Source of the DNA: DATFBY01 sp035253585
GTDB taxonomy: Bacteria > Gemmatimonadota > Gemmatimonadetes > Gemmatimonadales > Gemmatimonadaceae
Direction of reading: 5' to 3'
DNA length: 64,000 nucleotides
Assembly (NCBI GenBank): GCA_035253585.1
Contig: DATFBY010000094.1
Span: forward strand, 10,585 to 74,584
A program made the translations under genes and the position numbers. Positions 1-8,926 of this stretch are shown here, piece by piece (the first letter of the stretch is position 1; every line of letters begins with the position of its first letter). Under the pieces are notes generated by a model that was given only the letters and a program-made list of their open reading frames with translations, was not told the origin of the DNA and ran no database searches.

Positions 1-803
1 ACACCGTGGGGCAAGATCTCGTCAACCACTGCGTGAACGACATTCTGGTGCAGGGCGCACGCCCTCTCTTCTTCCTCGATTACGTCGCATTCGGCGAGCT
101 GAGCCCCGAGATCGTCGAGCAGGTGGTGAGCGGCATCGCCGCGGGTTGCCGCGAGAATGGATGCGCGCTCATCGGCGGCGAAACGGCCGAGATGCCGGGA
201 TTGTACACGCCGCCTGACTACGATCTGGCGGGCTTCATCGTTGGAATCGTCGAAGAGACTGACGTCCTGGGTCCGAACAGGGTGCGCGAAGGCGATGTCC
301 TCATCGGGCTCGCCAGCTCCGGACTACACACCAACGGCTATTCGCTCGCTCGGCGCATCCTCTTCGACAAGCTCGGCCTGACCGTCGACAATCCGTTCCC
401 TGGCGGCGGCGGGACGGTCGCCGACGTGCTGCTCAAGGTCCACCGCTCCTACCTTGCCGCACTCTCGCCGGTGCTCGGCGAGATTCACGCGATGGCGCAC
501 ATCACCGGCGGCGGGATTCCGGGAAATCTCGTGCGGGCGCTCCCCGATACGGTCGATGCGGTGGTCGATATTCCAAGCTGGGTGATTCCGAACGATTTCC
601 TGGCGCTCGAGCAGGGAGGGGAAGTTCCGCGCGAGGAGATGTTCCGCACCTTCAACATGGGGGTGGGGATGATCGTGATCGCGCCAGAGGAGTCCGTCGC
701 CACGATTCTGGCCAGCAGCGGAACGGCAGGCATCACGGCGTGGCAGCTCGGTCGGGTGATGAGCGGGTCCGGTAAAGTGAGCTTGCAAGAGGGAATTGCG
801 TGA
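1..803 (+). CDS. purM: Phosphoribosylformylglycinamidine cyclo-ligase (AIR synthetase), 5'-truncated
   Basis: Cytoplasmic purine biosynthesis enzyme that makes AIR from FGAM using ATP. The window begins inside the gene. The frame is open from base 3 and reads directly into the conserved DLVNHCVNDILVQGA segment, so the GTG at 6 is internal and not a start. Also visible are the GGETAEMPG segment near residue 58 and the ITGGGIPGNL motif near residue 165. About 265 residues remain of a family length near 340, so roughly the first 75-90 residues lie upstream of the window. The stop (TGA 801-803) overlaps the GTG of the next gene by 4 bp. Family assignment is secure. Confidence 0.95.
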   Translation, partial: TVGQDLVNHCVNDILVQGARPLFFLDYVAFGELSPEIVEQVVSGIAAGCRENGCALIGGETAEMPGLYTPPDYDLAGFIVGIVEETDVLGPNRVREGDVLIGLASSGLHTNGYSLARRILFDKLGLTVDNPFPGGGGTVADVLLKVHRSYLAALSPVLGEIHAMAHITGGGIPGNLVRALPDTVDAVVDIPSWVIPNDFLALEQGGEVPREEMFRTFNMGVGMIVIAPEESVATILASSGTAGITAWQLGRVMSGSGKVSLQEGIA

Positions 804-1780
804 GGCGGGCACTCTGCCTGACGAGTATCCTGCTTGCCGGCGCGGCGCCGGTCGTGGCGCAGCAACCGGATCCGCAATGCCTCGATCCGGCGATCGTCGG
901 CCCAGCACTGATCGGTGGCGACGCGTGCCAGAAGGCGATCGACCTCTTCCGCTACTTCAATCCCCAAGTGGGAACGCTGGTACAAGGGGGGAACGCAACC
1001 GTTGGACACGGTGGGACGCTTCGATTCGCGCGCTTCGCGGCGGGAATTCGTCTCACCGCGCTGCGCGCCCATGTTCCCGTCCTGAACGGACCCGGAGTGT
1101 CCTCCGGCCCACCGGTGAGCGACAGTTACGACGTGGATTCGAAGTGGGCCGCGCTGCCATCGGCCGACGTTGCGATCGGACTCTTCGAAGGCATCCCGCT
1201 CGGTCTGCTCCGTGTCGGCAGCATCGAAGCCATTGGAACCGGATTTGTCGTCCCTGATGTCACGCACGGTTCCGTGCGGCTCGAGCCGAGCGGCGCCCGA
1301 TTCCGGTTTGGATGGGGGGCACGGGTAGGAATTCTTCAAGAGAGCCTCGTGACGCCGGCGATCGTCGTCACGTGGATGCGGCGCGAGACGCCGGACATCG
1401 AGCTGTCAGGCAGAACGACGGCGCAAGATTCGCTCGGCGTCCACGATCTTCGCGTGCGCACCACGGGCTGGCGGGTCGTCGCCAGCAAGAGCTTTCTCAG
1501 CTTCGGTCTAGCGGGTGGCGTCGGCCGCGACGAGTATCGGTCGCGTGGCGACCTCTTCTATCGTCTGCGCAGCGGACTGGGCGCCGCTACCCTTCGCGTC
1601 GATGAGCGCGTGCGGCGCCTCAACATGTTTGGCACGGTGTCGTTGAATCTTCCACTCATTCAGTTCGTGGGAGAGATCGGTCGCGCGTCAGGCGGCGACG
1701 TCGACACGTACAACAGCTTCGCCACCGCGGCCGACGCGGCACGGTGGTATGGATCGGCGGGCGTTCGCATTTCGCCCTGA
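800..1780 (+). CDS. Exported hypothetical protein, probably outer-membrane or periplasmic
   Basis: A 326-residue protein starting at GTG 800, overlapping the purM stop by GTGA. It begins with a classical signal peptide: Arg-Arg, then a Leu/Ala-rich core, then a cleavage site near AQQ at residues 21-23. The mature part has many short alternating hydrophobic stretches with Gly and Arg, compatible with a small beta-barrel or beta-rich envelope protein. I recognise no named family. Its position between purM and ribD suggests co-transcription, not a shared function. The GTG start is supported by the overlap and the signal peptide directly after it. Confidence 0.75.
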   Translation: MRRALCLTSILLAGAAPVVAQQPDPQCLDPAIVGPALIGGDACQKAIDLFRYFNPQVGTLVQGGNATVGHGGTLRFARFAAGIRLTALRAHVPVLNGPGVSSGPPVSDSYDVDSKWAALPSADVAIGLFEGIPLGLLRVGSIEAIGTGFVVPDVTHGSVRLEPSGARFRFGWGARVGILQESLVTPAIVVTWMRRETPDIELSGRTTAQDSLGVHDLRVRTTGWRVVASKSFLSFGLAGGVGRDEYRSRGDLFYRLRSGLGAATLRVDERVRRLNMFGTVSLNLPLIQFVGEIGRASGGDVDTYNSFATAADAARWYGSAGVRISP

Positions 1781-1785
1781 CGAAC

Positions 1786-2898
1786 GTGCCAGAACACGGC
1801 TCTTCCGACGCTCGCGACCTCGCGTACATGCGTCGCGCGCTGGCGCTCGCCAGGCGAGGGTGGGGCTGGACCGCGCCGAATCCGATGGTCGGCGCGCTGA
1901 TCGTGCGGGCCGGTCGGATCGTCGGCTCCGGTCATCATGCACGCTACGGTGAAGCGCACGCCGAAGTCGCGGCGCTCGAGGAAGCCGGTGCACGCGCCAA
2001 GGGCGCCACGGCGTACGTGACGCTCGAGCCCTGCACGCACCAAGGAAAAACGCCGCCGTGCGTCAACGCACTCATCGAGGCACAGCTGCGCCGCGTGGTG
2101 GTCGCCGTGCGCGATCCAAATCCTGTCGCACGTGGAGGAGTGGAGAAGTTGCGACGGGCGGGAATCCAGGTCGATGTCGGCGTCGCCCAGAGTGAGGCGT
2201 GCGAGCTGAACGCGGCGTTCTTCCACTCCTTCGCAACCGAGCGTCCCTGGGTTCGGCTCAAGTTGGCGACGACAATCGACGGCGCGATCGCCGACGCCAA
2301 GGGAAAGTCGAGATGGATCACCGGTGCGAACGCACGAGCGGCCGCGCACCGGCTGCGTGCCGACAGCGATGCGATCGCGGTCGGCATCGGAACTATCCTG
2401 GCCGACGATCCGATTCTCACGGTTCGTCACGCGCGCGCGCCTCGCATCTCGCCGCTCCGCGTTGTGTTCGATCGGCAGTCGCGCCTTCCGCTCGCGTCGA
2501 CGTTGGCGCGAACGGCCAACGAATTTCGAACGGTGGTCATCACTCAGGACGGTGAGAGCACGCGCTCGCGCGCATTACGCGACGCGGGAATCGAGATCAT
2601 GGAGGCCGATACGCTTGACGACGCGCTGCTCGCGCTGCGCGCGCGCGGCGTCCGTTCCCTCTTGCTGGAAGGGGGCGCCAGGCTCGCCGGAAGCTTTTTG
2701 AGCGAGGCGCGCGTGGATCGTTTGATTATCTTTCAGGCACCGATCCTATTGGGCCAAGGTGCTTTGGGGGCGTTCGATTTTGCTCGGGGATTCGAGCTCA
2801 CCGATGCGTCACGATTCCCGGTGCTCCTGCGCCGACGTCTCGGTGAGGATCTTATGACCGTGTACGCACTTCGAGAGCTGGCGTGTTCACCGGATTGA
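1786..2898 (+). CDS. ribD: Bifunctional riboflavin deaminase/reductase RibD
   Basis: Catalyses the second and third steps of riboflavin synthesis: deamination of the pyrimidinone, then NADPH-dependent side-chain reduction. The N-terminal deaminase domain shows the zinc site HAEVAAL and PCTHQGKTPPC. The C-terminal reductase domain has RPWVRLKLATTIDG, the KSRWITG segment and LLLEGGARLAGSFL. The frame is open back to ATG 1744, but that start would overlap the previous gene by 37 bp. GTG 1786, just after that gene's stop, gives a family-like N-terminus and about 370 residues, and ATG 1828 is a further option. It is the first gene of the rib operon and overlaps ribE by 16 bp. Confidence 0.95.
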   Translation: MPEHGSSDARDLAYMRRALALARRGWGWTAPNPMVGALIVRAGRIVGSGHHARYGEAHAEVAALEEAGARAKGATAYVTLEPCTHQGKTPPCVNALIEAQLRRVVVAVRDPNPVARGGVEKLRRAGIQVDVGVAQSEACELNAAFFHSFATERPWVRLKLATTIDGAIADAKGKSRWITGANARAAAHRLRADSDAIAVGIGTILADDPILTVRHARAPRISPLRVVFDRQSRLPLASTLARTANEFRTVVITQDGESTRSRALRDAGIEIMEADTLDDALLALRARGVRSLLLEGGARLAGSFLSEARVDRLIIFQAPILLGQGALGAFDFARGFELTDASRFPVLLRRRLGEDLMTVYALRELACSPD

Positions 2899-3521
2899 TC
2901 GACGACGTCGGGCGTATCGAGCGCATCGCCGTGACGACGGCGGGGCGCGAGCTACGCGTTCGATGCCGCTACGACGACCTTCTGGAAGGCGAGAGCATTG
3001 CGGTGAACGGCGCCTGCCTAACTGTGCGAGAGCGTGGGCCAGGTTGGTTCACGACAGCCGCGGTCGAAACGACGCTCGGGCGCACCACGATCGGGCACTG
3101 GCGCGAGGGCCAAAGCGTTAATCTAGAACGGGCCCTGCGCCTCGGGGACCGGATTGGCGGCCATCTGGTGCAGGGTCATGTCGACGGCGTGGGCACCGTG
3201 ACCGCCGTGTCCCGGAGTGGCGATGCACTGATGATCGACATCGCGTTAGGCGGCGGCCTGGCGGATCTGATGGTGCCGCACGGCTCGCTGTGCGTGGACG
3301 GAGTGAGCCTTACCGTGAACGCACTCCCGACTGCGGACACGGTGCAGCTCTCGCTCATCGACTATACGCTGCGGCACACCACATTGGGCGCGCTTCGCTC
3401 CGGGGACCGCGTGCACATTGAGGCCGACATCATCGGCAAGTACGTACAGCGCCTGGTGGCGCCGTACGGCGCCGATGCGTCGGCCGCGAATCTCGGTTCT
3501 CGAATCTCCAATCTCGACTGA
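2883..3521 (+). CDS. ribE: Riboflavin synthase alpha subunit
   Basis: Dismutates two molecules of 6,7-dimethyl-8-ribityllumazine to riboflavin. It starts at GTG 2883 with the diagnostic MFTGLI N-terminus and carries the two lumazine-binding repeats: NGACLTV in the first, and GHLVQGHVDGVG followed by VDGVSLTVN in the second. Length is 212 residues, close to the family norm. The last ten or so residues (GSRISNLD) are not conserved in the family. They are encoded by a 7-bp-period tandem repeat running into the stop codon. The stop overlaps the ribBA ATG (TGATG). Part of ribD-ribE-ribBA-ribH. Confidence 0.95.
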   Translation: MFTGLIDDVGRIERIAVTTAGRELRVRCRYDDLLEGESIAVNGACLTVRERGPGWFTTAAVETTLGRTTIGHWREGQSVNLERALRLGDRIGGHLVQGHVDGVGTVTAVSRSGDALMIDIALGGGLADLMVPHGSLCVDGVSLTVNALPTADTVQLSLIDYTLRHTTLGALRSGDRVHIEADIIGKYVQRLVAPYGADASAANLGSRISNLD

Positions 3522-4729
3522 TGCCTTTCGGAACGATCGAGCGGGCGATCGAAGACATTCGGGCCGGGCGGCTCGTGCTCGTGGCCGACGACGAGGATCG
3601 CGAGAACGAAGGCGACCTCATCGGCGCGGCGCAGCTCGTGACCCCGGAGGTCGTGAATTTCATGATCAAGCGCGCCGGTGGCTTGATCTGCCTCGCGCTC
3701 ACCCCCGAACGGTGCGACCAGCTCGGCCTCGCCCCTATGAGCGAGGTCAACACCGAGGAGCAGCGCACGGCGTTCACGGTGAGCATCGATGCTGCCGCGC
3801 GCTTCGGTGTGACCACCGGAATCAGCGCCGCCGATCGAGCCAAGACGATCCGCGTCGCCGTCGATCCGTCCAGCACGCCGAACGATCTTCGACGCCCCGG
3901 ACACGTCTTCCCCTTGCGTGCCTATGGGGGAGGCGTGCTGCAGCGCGTCGGGCATACCGAGGCCGCGGTCGATCTGGCGCGCCTCGCCGGCCTCTATCCG
4001 GCGGGCGTCATTTGCGAGGTGCTGGACGACGAGACAGGCGACTCGGCTCGGCGGCCCCAGCTCGAGCGTTTCGCCGAGCGACACGGACTGATCTTCGTCA
4101 CGGTGGCGCAGCTGGTCGCGTATCGCCTTCGCACCGAGCGCCTCGTCCACCGCATCGCCGAAGCCCGTCTGCCCACCGAAGTCGGCGAATGGCGGATCAT
4201 CGGTTACCGCAATGACGTCGACGATCACGAGCACGTCGCCCTCGTGTACGGAACCATCGGCGACGGCGAGAACGTGCTGGTTCGCGTGCACTCCAAGTGC
4301 CTCACCGGGGATGTTTTCGGCTCCCTGCGTTGCGATTGCGGGCCGCAGCTCCACGCCGCAATGCAGATGATCGAGAAAGAGGGACGGGGCGCCATCGTTT
4401 ATCTCGATCAGGAAGGGCGCGGCATCGGACTGCTCAACAAGCTCAAAGCCTACGAGCTCCAAGACACGGGCGCCGACACGGTCGAGGCGAACGAGCGACT
4501 CGGTTTCGAGCCAGACCTGCGCAATTACGGCATTGGGGCGCAGATCCTGCTCGATCTCGGACTGAAGTCGATCCGTCCAATGACCAACAATCCACGGAAG
4601 ATGGTCGGGCTCGAGGGCTACGGCCTGCGCATCGAATCACGCGTACCGCTCACGATGGCCGCGACGACCGAGAACCGCGGCTATCTCGACGCGAAGCGTT
4701 CGAAGCTCGGCCACTTGCTCGCGCACTGA
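3521..4729 (+). CDS. ribBA: Bifunctional DHBP synthase / GTP cyclohydrolase II
   Basis: Feeds both branches of riboflavin synthesis: ribulose 5-phosphate to DHBP, and GTP to the pyrimidine precursor. The N-terminal RibB half shows DDEDRENEGDL near residues 24-34 and the FMIKRAGGLIC segment. The C-terminal RibA half carries the zinc-binding cysteines in CLTGDVFGSLRCDCG, then YLDQEGRGIGL and TNNPRKMVGLEGYGL. At 402 residues it is full length. ATG 3521 overlaps the ribE stop, and the TGA at 4727-4729 overlaps the ribH ATG, so translation is probably coupled along the operon. Confidence 0.97.
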   Translation: MPFGTIERAIEDIRAGRLVLVADDEDRENEGDLIGAAQLVTPEVVNFMIKRAGGLICLALTPERCDQLGLAPMSEVNTEEQRTAFTVSIDAAARFGVTTGISAADRAKTIRVAVDPSSTPNDLRRPGHVFPLRAYGGGVLQRVGHTEAAVDLARLAGLYPAGVICEVLDDETGDSARRPQLERFAERHGLIFVTVAQLVAYRLRTERLVHRIAEARLPTEVGEWRIIGYRNDVDDHEHVALVYGTIGDGENVLVRVHSKCLTGDVFGSLRCDCGPQLHAAMQMIEKEGRGAIVYLDQEGRGIGLLNKLKAYELQDTGADTVEANERLGFEPDLRNYGIGAQILLDLGLKSIRPMTNNPRKMVGLEGYGLRIESRVPLTMAATTENRGYLDAKRSKLGHLLAH

Positions 4730-5208
4730 TGGCCGAGTTCACCGGAACACCGAACGGAAAGGGAAAGCGCATCGCCGTCGTGGTCAGCCGATTCAACGAG
4801 AGCGTCACTACCAAGCTGCTCGAAGGCGCCATGAACGCCCTCACGCGCCACGGCGCGATGTACGACGACATCGACGTCGTGTGGGTGCCGGGGGCGTGGG
4901 AGCTTCCCGCCGCGGCGCGCTTTCTCCTCGCATCAGAGCGCTATCACGCACTGGTTGCTGTCGGCGCCGTCATCCGCGGTGAGACGGCGCACTTCGATTA
5001 CATCGCCAACGAAGCGTCTCGCGGCCTGGCTGATGCCAGCGCGGAGTTCGACACGCCGGTCGGATTCGGCGTCCTGACGTGTGATACAGAGGAGCAAGCG
5101 GAAGCGCGCGCCGGTGGCGAGCACGGCAACAAGGGATGGGACGCGGCATTGGCCGCGCTCGAGATGGCCGACCTGTTCGACCGTCTGCATGTCGCGCCGG
5201 AAGACTGA
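4729..5208 (+). CDS. ribH: Lumazine synthase (riboflavin synthase beta)
   Basis: Condenses the pyrimidinedione with DHBP to form 6,7-dimethyl-8-ribityllumazine, usually as an icosahedral assembly. The family landmarks are SRFNESVT near the N-terminus, WVPGAWELP, AVGAVIRGET followed by HFDYI (including the catalytic His), and GVLTCDTEEQA. The frame is open far upstream inside ribBA, but ATG 4729 overlaps the ribBA stop by one base and gives a normal length of 159 residues. Glycine and alanine contacts appear conserved. The last 20 bp overlap nusB. Confidence 0.96.
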   Translation: MAEFTGTPNGKGKRIAVVVSRFNESVTTKLLEGAMNALTRHGAMYDDIDVVWVPGAWELPAAARFLLASERYHALVAVGAVIRGETAHFDYIANEASRGLADASAEFDTPVGFGVLTCDTEEQAEARAGGEHGNKGWDAALAALEMADLFDRLHVAPED

Positions 5209-5608
5209 GACCCGTGCCCGAGCGCGGGCGCTTCAAGCGTTGTATGCGTGGGACATGCGCGGAGAAAAACAGCTCGACCTGGTCGCCACGCAGATCTGGG
5301 ACGATCTGGCCGTTCCGCCTGACGAGCGCGCCATGGCGGGTCGTCTCGTTCGCACCGTCGTCGCCGAAGGTCGAGCGCTCGACGACACGCTGCGCGACGT
5401 CACCACCAACTGGCGGCTGGAGCGTCTCGGCGCGATCGAGCGATCGGTGCTCCGGCTCGGCGGCGCCGAGCTCATGATCGGCGAGACTCCGCCGCGCGTC
5501 GTCATTCAAGAAGCAGTGCGCCTCGCCGAGCGTTACGGGAGCGCGCAGAGTGCACGGTTCGTGAACGGCGTGCTCGATGCCCTGGCCCGCCGCATGGGTC
5601 GCCTCTAG
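5189..5608 (+). CDS. nusB: Transcription antitermination factor NusB
   Basis: Small all-helical RNA-binding protein that joins NusE (S10) on boxA RNA during rRNA transcription. From ATG 5189 it is 139 residues, begins MSRRKTETRARARALQALYAW, and ends with the conserved VIQEAVRLAERYGS and FVNGVLDALAR segments. The frame extends upstream, but earlier codons belong to ribH read in another frame. ribH-nusB is a common bacterial pairing, and the 20-bp overlap indicates coupled translation. The stop shares one base with the GTG of the next gene. Confidence 0.93.
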   Translation: MSRRKTETRARARALQALYAWDMRGEKQLDLVATQIWDDLAVPPDERAMAGRLVRTVVAEGRALDDTLRDVTTNWRLERLGAIERSVLRLGGAELMIGETPPRVVIQEAVRLAERYGSAQSARFVNGVLDALARRMGRL

Positions 5609-6747
5609 TGCGCATCCTGCTCGTCAACTGGCAGGATCGGGAGAACCCCGAGGCCGGCGGCGCGGAGATCCATCTCCACGAGCTCTTCGGACGCCTGGCT
5701 GCCAGCGGTCACGACATCACGCTGCTGTGCAGTGGTTGGAAGGGATGCATGCGTCGCGTCGAGCTCGACGACATCCAGATTCATCGTGTCGGCACGCGCT
5801 ACACATTTCAATTTCTCGCGCGGCGATATTACCGCCAGCATCTGGCGGCGGCCGACCACGACGTCCTCATCGAGGACATCAACAAGGTGCCGCTCTTCAC
5901 ACCACTATGGGGAGCGAAGCAGGTAGTGACGCTGGTCCCCCACCTGTTCGGCACTACCGCATTCCGTGAAGTTTCACCTCCATTGGCGGCGATGGTGTGG
6001 CTGTCCGAGCTACCGATCACACCGATCTATCGTCGCTCGGCATTTCATGCGATCAGTGAGAGCACGGCCGACGATCTGGCGGCGCGCGGCATCCCGCGAA
6101 ATCAGATTCGCGTGATCTATCCAGGTGTCGATACCGTGTACTTCACGCCGAGCCCTGACGAGCGCGCGCCCAATCCGGTTTTCGCCTATGTCGGTCGGCT
6201 CAAACGATACAAGGGTGTCGACATCGTCATGCGAGCGTTCGCCGAGCTTCGTCACCCGACGGCGACGCTCGAGATCGCGGGGACGGGTGACTATCGGCCC
6301 ACGCTGGAAGCGCTCGCGGCATCGCTTGACCTCGGCCAACGGGTGCGGTTTCTTGGGTTCATCTCGGAGGAGGAGAAGCGCGCGCTGCTCCGGCGCGCGT
6401 GGGCGCTGGCGTTCGCGTCGCCGAAGGAGGGGTGGGGGATCACCAACCTCGAAGCCGCGGCCAGCGGCACGCCAGTCGTTGCATCGAACTCCCCCGGTCT
6501 CCGCGAATCCGTTCGCGATGGAGAAACCGGATTTCTCGTGCGGCACGCTGACGTCAGCGCAATGGCCGATGCGTTTCGCCGGCTGGCCGAGTCACCGGAG
6601 CTCGTGGGTCGTCTCGCCGTCGGCGCGCGCGCCTTCGCCGAGCGCTTCACATGGGACGACGCGGCGCGACAGACCGAGGACCACCTATCGGAGGTCGTGC
6701 ACGCGCCACTGAGCAGCTCGCCGGACCGCAGCCCCGTAGCATCGTAG
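5608..6747 (+). CDS. GT4-family glycosyltransferase
   Basis: GT-B fold, family 4 glycosyltransferase of 379 residues, probably cytoplasmic or membrane-associated. The N-terminal acceptor domain starts MRILLVNWQDRENPEAGGAE, where the GGAE loop is typical of the family. The C-terminal donor domain begins around FAYVGRLKRYKGVD (near residue 193) and contains the E-x7-E type nucleotide-sugar site in SPKEGWGITNLEAAASGTP. Donor and acceptor cannot be read from sequence; an envelope polysaccharide or glycolipid role is inference. The GTG start overlaps the nusB TAG by one base. A strong ribosome-binding site for the next gene lies just after its stop. Confidence 0.85.
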   Translation: MRILLVNWQDRENPEAGGAEIHLHELFGRLAASGHDITLLCSGWKGCMRRVELDDIQIHRVGTRYTFQFLARRYYRQHLAAADHDVLIEDINKVPLFTPLWGAKQVVTLVPHLFGTTAFREVSPPLAAMVWLSELPITPIYRRSAFHAISESTADDLAARGIPRNQIRVIYPGVDTVYFTPSPDERAPNPVFAYVGRLKRYKGVDIVMRAFAELRHPTATLEIAGTGDYRPTLEALAASLDLGQRVRFLGFISEEEKRALLRRAWALAFASPKEGWGITNLEAAASGTPVVASNSPGLRESVRDGETGFLVRHADVSAMADAFRRLAESPELVGRLAVGARAFAERFTWDDAARQTEDHLSEVVHAPLSSSPDRSPVAS

Positions 6748-6756
6748 GAGGACGCA

Positions 6757-7068
6757 GTGGAGATCATCTTTCACGCACACCGGGCCGTCATCTCCCCCAC
6801 CATGCGCCAGCGCGCCGAGCGTCACATCGAAAAGATCGCCGGTCGAATGCGACGGCTCGTCGACGCTGTCGTACGTTTCGAACAAGATGGCCCTGTTCGC
6901 CGCGTGGAAGTCGTGCTACACGCTCCGCGAATGCGCCCGTTGATCGGGCAGGGCTTCGGCCGCACCTACGGTCCCGCGCTGTCCGAGGCGCTGGAAAATG
7001 TGCAGTCGCAGCTCGCTCACAAGAAGCGAACGCCGAAGGCGCGGAAGCGTCTTGCCGCTCGGGCATGA
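6757..7068 (+). CDS. hpf: Ribosome hibernation promoting factor, short form
   Basis: Binds the 30S subunit and helps inactivate ribosomes in starvation. The 103-residue sequence has the Hpf/RaiA pattern: an N-terminal strand, a helix HIEKIAGRMRRLV, then paired strands and a second helix ALSEALENVQSQLAHKK with a basic tail. It lacks the C-terminal dimerisation domain of the long form. The GTG start at 6757 is fixed by the strong Shine-Dalgarno AGGAGG at 6747-6752. It precedes hprK and a PTS, an arrangement like the proteobacterial hpf-PTS clusters. Confidence 0.88.
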   Translation: MEIIFHAHRAVISPTMRQRAERHIEKIAGRMRRLVDAVVRFEQDGPVRRVEVVLHAPRMRPLIGQGFGRTYGPALSEALENVQSQLAHKKRTPKARKRLAARA

Positions 7069-8048
7069 AAAAGCCGGCCTTCACCGTCGCTCGATTTCTC
7101 GATCTGCTGCGCGACTCGCTGCAGCTCGAGCAGGTCGGTGCGTCCGATGGGCTCCAGCGGGAGATTCTGAGCAGCGACGTCTCGAGTCCTGGGCTGGTGC
7201 TGGCCGGCTACGTCGAGCGCTTTCCCGCGAATCGCATCCAGGTGTTCGGCGAGACGGAGGTGTCATACCTCGCGTCGCTCCCAGAGGAGCAACGGTCGCG
7301 GGTGCTCGATCTGTTCTTCTCCTTCCCGGTGCCGTGCGCGATCGTCACCAAGGGGCTCGAGCTGCCTGACGAGTTCGTGAGCGCGGCGACGAAGGCGAAC
7401 GTGCCGGTACTGCGGTCGGCGCTGAAAACCGCCGAGTTTTACAGTCGCGTCAAGCCGGTGCTCGCCGAGGAGTTCGCGCCGACGACGACACTGCACGGGT
7501 CGTTGGCCGACGTGTACGGTGTGGGGTTGTTGTTCGTCGGCCAGAGCGGCATCGGAAAATCGGAGTGCGTGCTGGACCTGGTCGAGCGCGGACATCGGTT
7601 GGTCGCCGATGACCTCGTCATCGCGCATCGCCGCGGGAACGACGTCATCATCGGGCGCGGGCACGAGCTTCAGCGGCATCACATGGAGATTCGTGGCGTC
7701 GGGGTGATCGACGTGAAAACGATCTTCGGCATCCGCGCTGTTCGACAGCAGAAGCGCATCGAGGTCGTCGTCTCCTTGCAGGAATGGGACAAGGCATCGA
7801 CTTCGGCCACCGTGGATCGCACCGGTCTCGACGTGCAGACGACGACGATTCTCGACGTCGAGATTCCGAAGGTGCTCATCCCCCTCAACCCGGGAAAGAA
7901 CATCACGGTGGTGGCGGAAGTCGTCGCCATGAATCACCTACTCCGCTACAGCGGCGTCGATCCGGCGGAAGCGTTCAACCAGAAGCTCATCGACCGCATG
8001 CGGGCGTCGTCCGACCTTCGGCAGTATCTGGCGGAGGACAATGAGTAG
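7065..8048 (+). CDS. hprK: HPr kinase/phosphorylase
   Basis: Phosphorylates and dephosphorylates HPr on the regulatory serine. The 327-residue protein begins MKKPAFTVARFLDLL at ATG 7065, overlapping the hpf stop by ATGA. The N-terminal domain is followed by the catalytic domain with the P-loop GQSGIGKSE near residues 159-167, LVADDLV, and the signature HHMEIRGVGVIDV. The basic HPr-binding region (IRAVRQQKRIE) is also present. The gene lies upstream of all PTS genes, and the HPr encoded at 10394 carries the target serine, so kinase and substrate are both present. Overlaps the EIIA gene by 8 bp. Confidence 0.95.
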   Translation: MKKPAFTVARFLDLLRDSLQLEQVGASDGLQREILSSDVSSPGLVLAGYVERFPANRIQVFGETEVSYLASLPEEQRSRVLDLFFSFPVPCAIVTKGLELPDEFVSAATKANVPVLRSALKTAEFYSRVKPVLAEEFAPTTTLHGSLADVYGVGLLFVGQSGIGKSECVLDLVERGHRLVADDLVIAHRRGNDVIIGRGHELQRHHMEIRGVGVIDVKTIFGIRAVRQQKRIEVVVSLQEWDKASTSATVDRTGLDVQTTTILDVEIPKVLIPLNPGKNITVVAEVVAMNHLLRYSGVDPAEAFNQKLIDRMRASSDLRQYLAEDNE

Positions 8049-8445
8049 CTCGCCGCAGCCGCCGGCGATCATCATCGGACACGGCGACTTCGCCCTCGGA
8101 ATGATCTCGGCGGTCGACCAGATTACCGGCATGGGTGATCTCTTCATTCCGATGTCGAACTCGGGGCTGAGCGCGGCCGACGTCCAGGCGAAGCTGCGCG
8201 AGCTCATCGATGCGCATGGTGCCGAGGTGATCTTCACCGATCTTCCGGCGGGGAGCTGCAACATGGCGGCGGCAAGGATCGCCGGCCTCGCGCCGGAGAT
8301 CACCGTCGTCACCGGCGTGAGCCTTCCCGTGCTGCTGCACTACGCGCTGCACGGAAACGTCTCTTCTCGCGAGGCGGCGGCGGAGGCGGTGGAGCGCGCC
8401 ATTCCCGCGCTCAAGGTGGTGGCGAGGACACCGCGTGGCGATTGA
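8041..8445 (+). CDS. PTS mannose/fructose-type EIIA component
   Basis: Cytoplasmic phosphocarrier that accepts phosphate from HPr. It has 134 residues with the EIIA-Man fold pattern. The active-site histidine lies in IIIGHGDFALG at about residue 14, followed by a hydrophobic strand with FTDLPAGSC and VVTGVSLPVLL. ATG 8041 overlaps the end of hprK. EIIA and EIIB are separate genes here, unlike E. coli ManX. Sugar specificity cannot be read. Confidence 0.9.
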   Translation: MSSSPQPPAIIIGHGDFALGMISAVDQITGMGDLFIPMSNSGLSAADVQAKLRELIDAHGAEVIFTDLPAGSCNMAAARIAGLAPEITVVTGVSLPVLLHYALHGNVSSREAAAEAVERAIPALKVVARTPRGD

Positions 8446-8926
8446 TCTCCATCGCATCGACGACCGGCTCATCCACGGACAGGTCGTGGTGGGTTGGGGA
8501 CAACCGTTAGGCCTGGGATTCATCGCACTCGTGGACGACGAAGTCGCGGGGAGCGAGTGGGAGCAGGAGCTGTATCGGATGGGCGTTCCTCCCGACATGG
8601 ACGTCTACTTCGCGACGGTCGAAGACGCCGCGGGGCGCCTACGCGAGTGGGAGAAGGACGAGCGTCCCGGCATCCTGCTCACTCCGGACATCGAGACCAT
8701 GCGCCGGTTGGTCGACCTGTCAGGCGGCGCCATCAAGCGCGTCAACCTCGGCGGCATCCATCATCGCGCTGGACGCTCGGAGCGGCTGCGCTACCTCTAC
8801 CTCTCCGAGGATGAGATTCAGCAGCTCCGAGACCTGGCCAATCGGGGCGTCCACATCTCGGCGCAGGATGTGCCAGCCGCGCGGCCCATGCCGCTCGAGG
8901 AAGTGCTCGAGCACGACAACGGATGA
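8435..8926 (+). CDS. PTS mannose/sorbose-type EIIB component
   Basis: Second phosphocarrier of the mannose-type PTS. The diagnostic active-site segment RIDDRLIHGQVVVGW is at the N-terminus, with the phosphorylated histidine at about residue 14. The rest of the 163-residue protein follows the EIIB-Sor pattern, including KRVNLGGIHHRAGR. The GTG start at 8435 overlaps EIIA by 11 bp, and the stop overlaps the EIIC start by 4 bp. The intact histidine implies real phosphotransfer to a substrate or a regulatory partner. Confidence 0.93.
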   Translation: MAIDLHRIDDRLIHGQVVVGWGQPLGLGFIALVDDEVAGSEWEQELYRMGVPPDMDVYFATVEDAAGRLREWEKDERPGILLTPDIETMRRLVDLSGGAIKRVNLGGIHHRAGRSERLRYLYLSEDEIQQLRDLANRGVHISAQDVPAARPMPLEEVLEHDNG

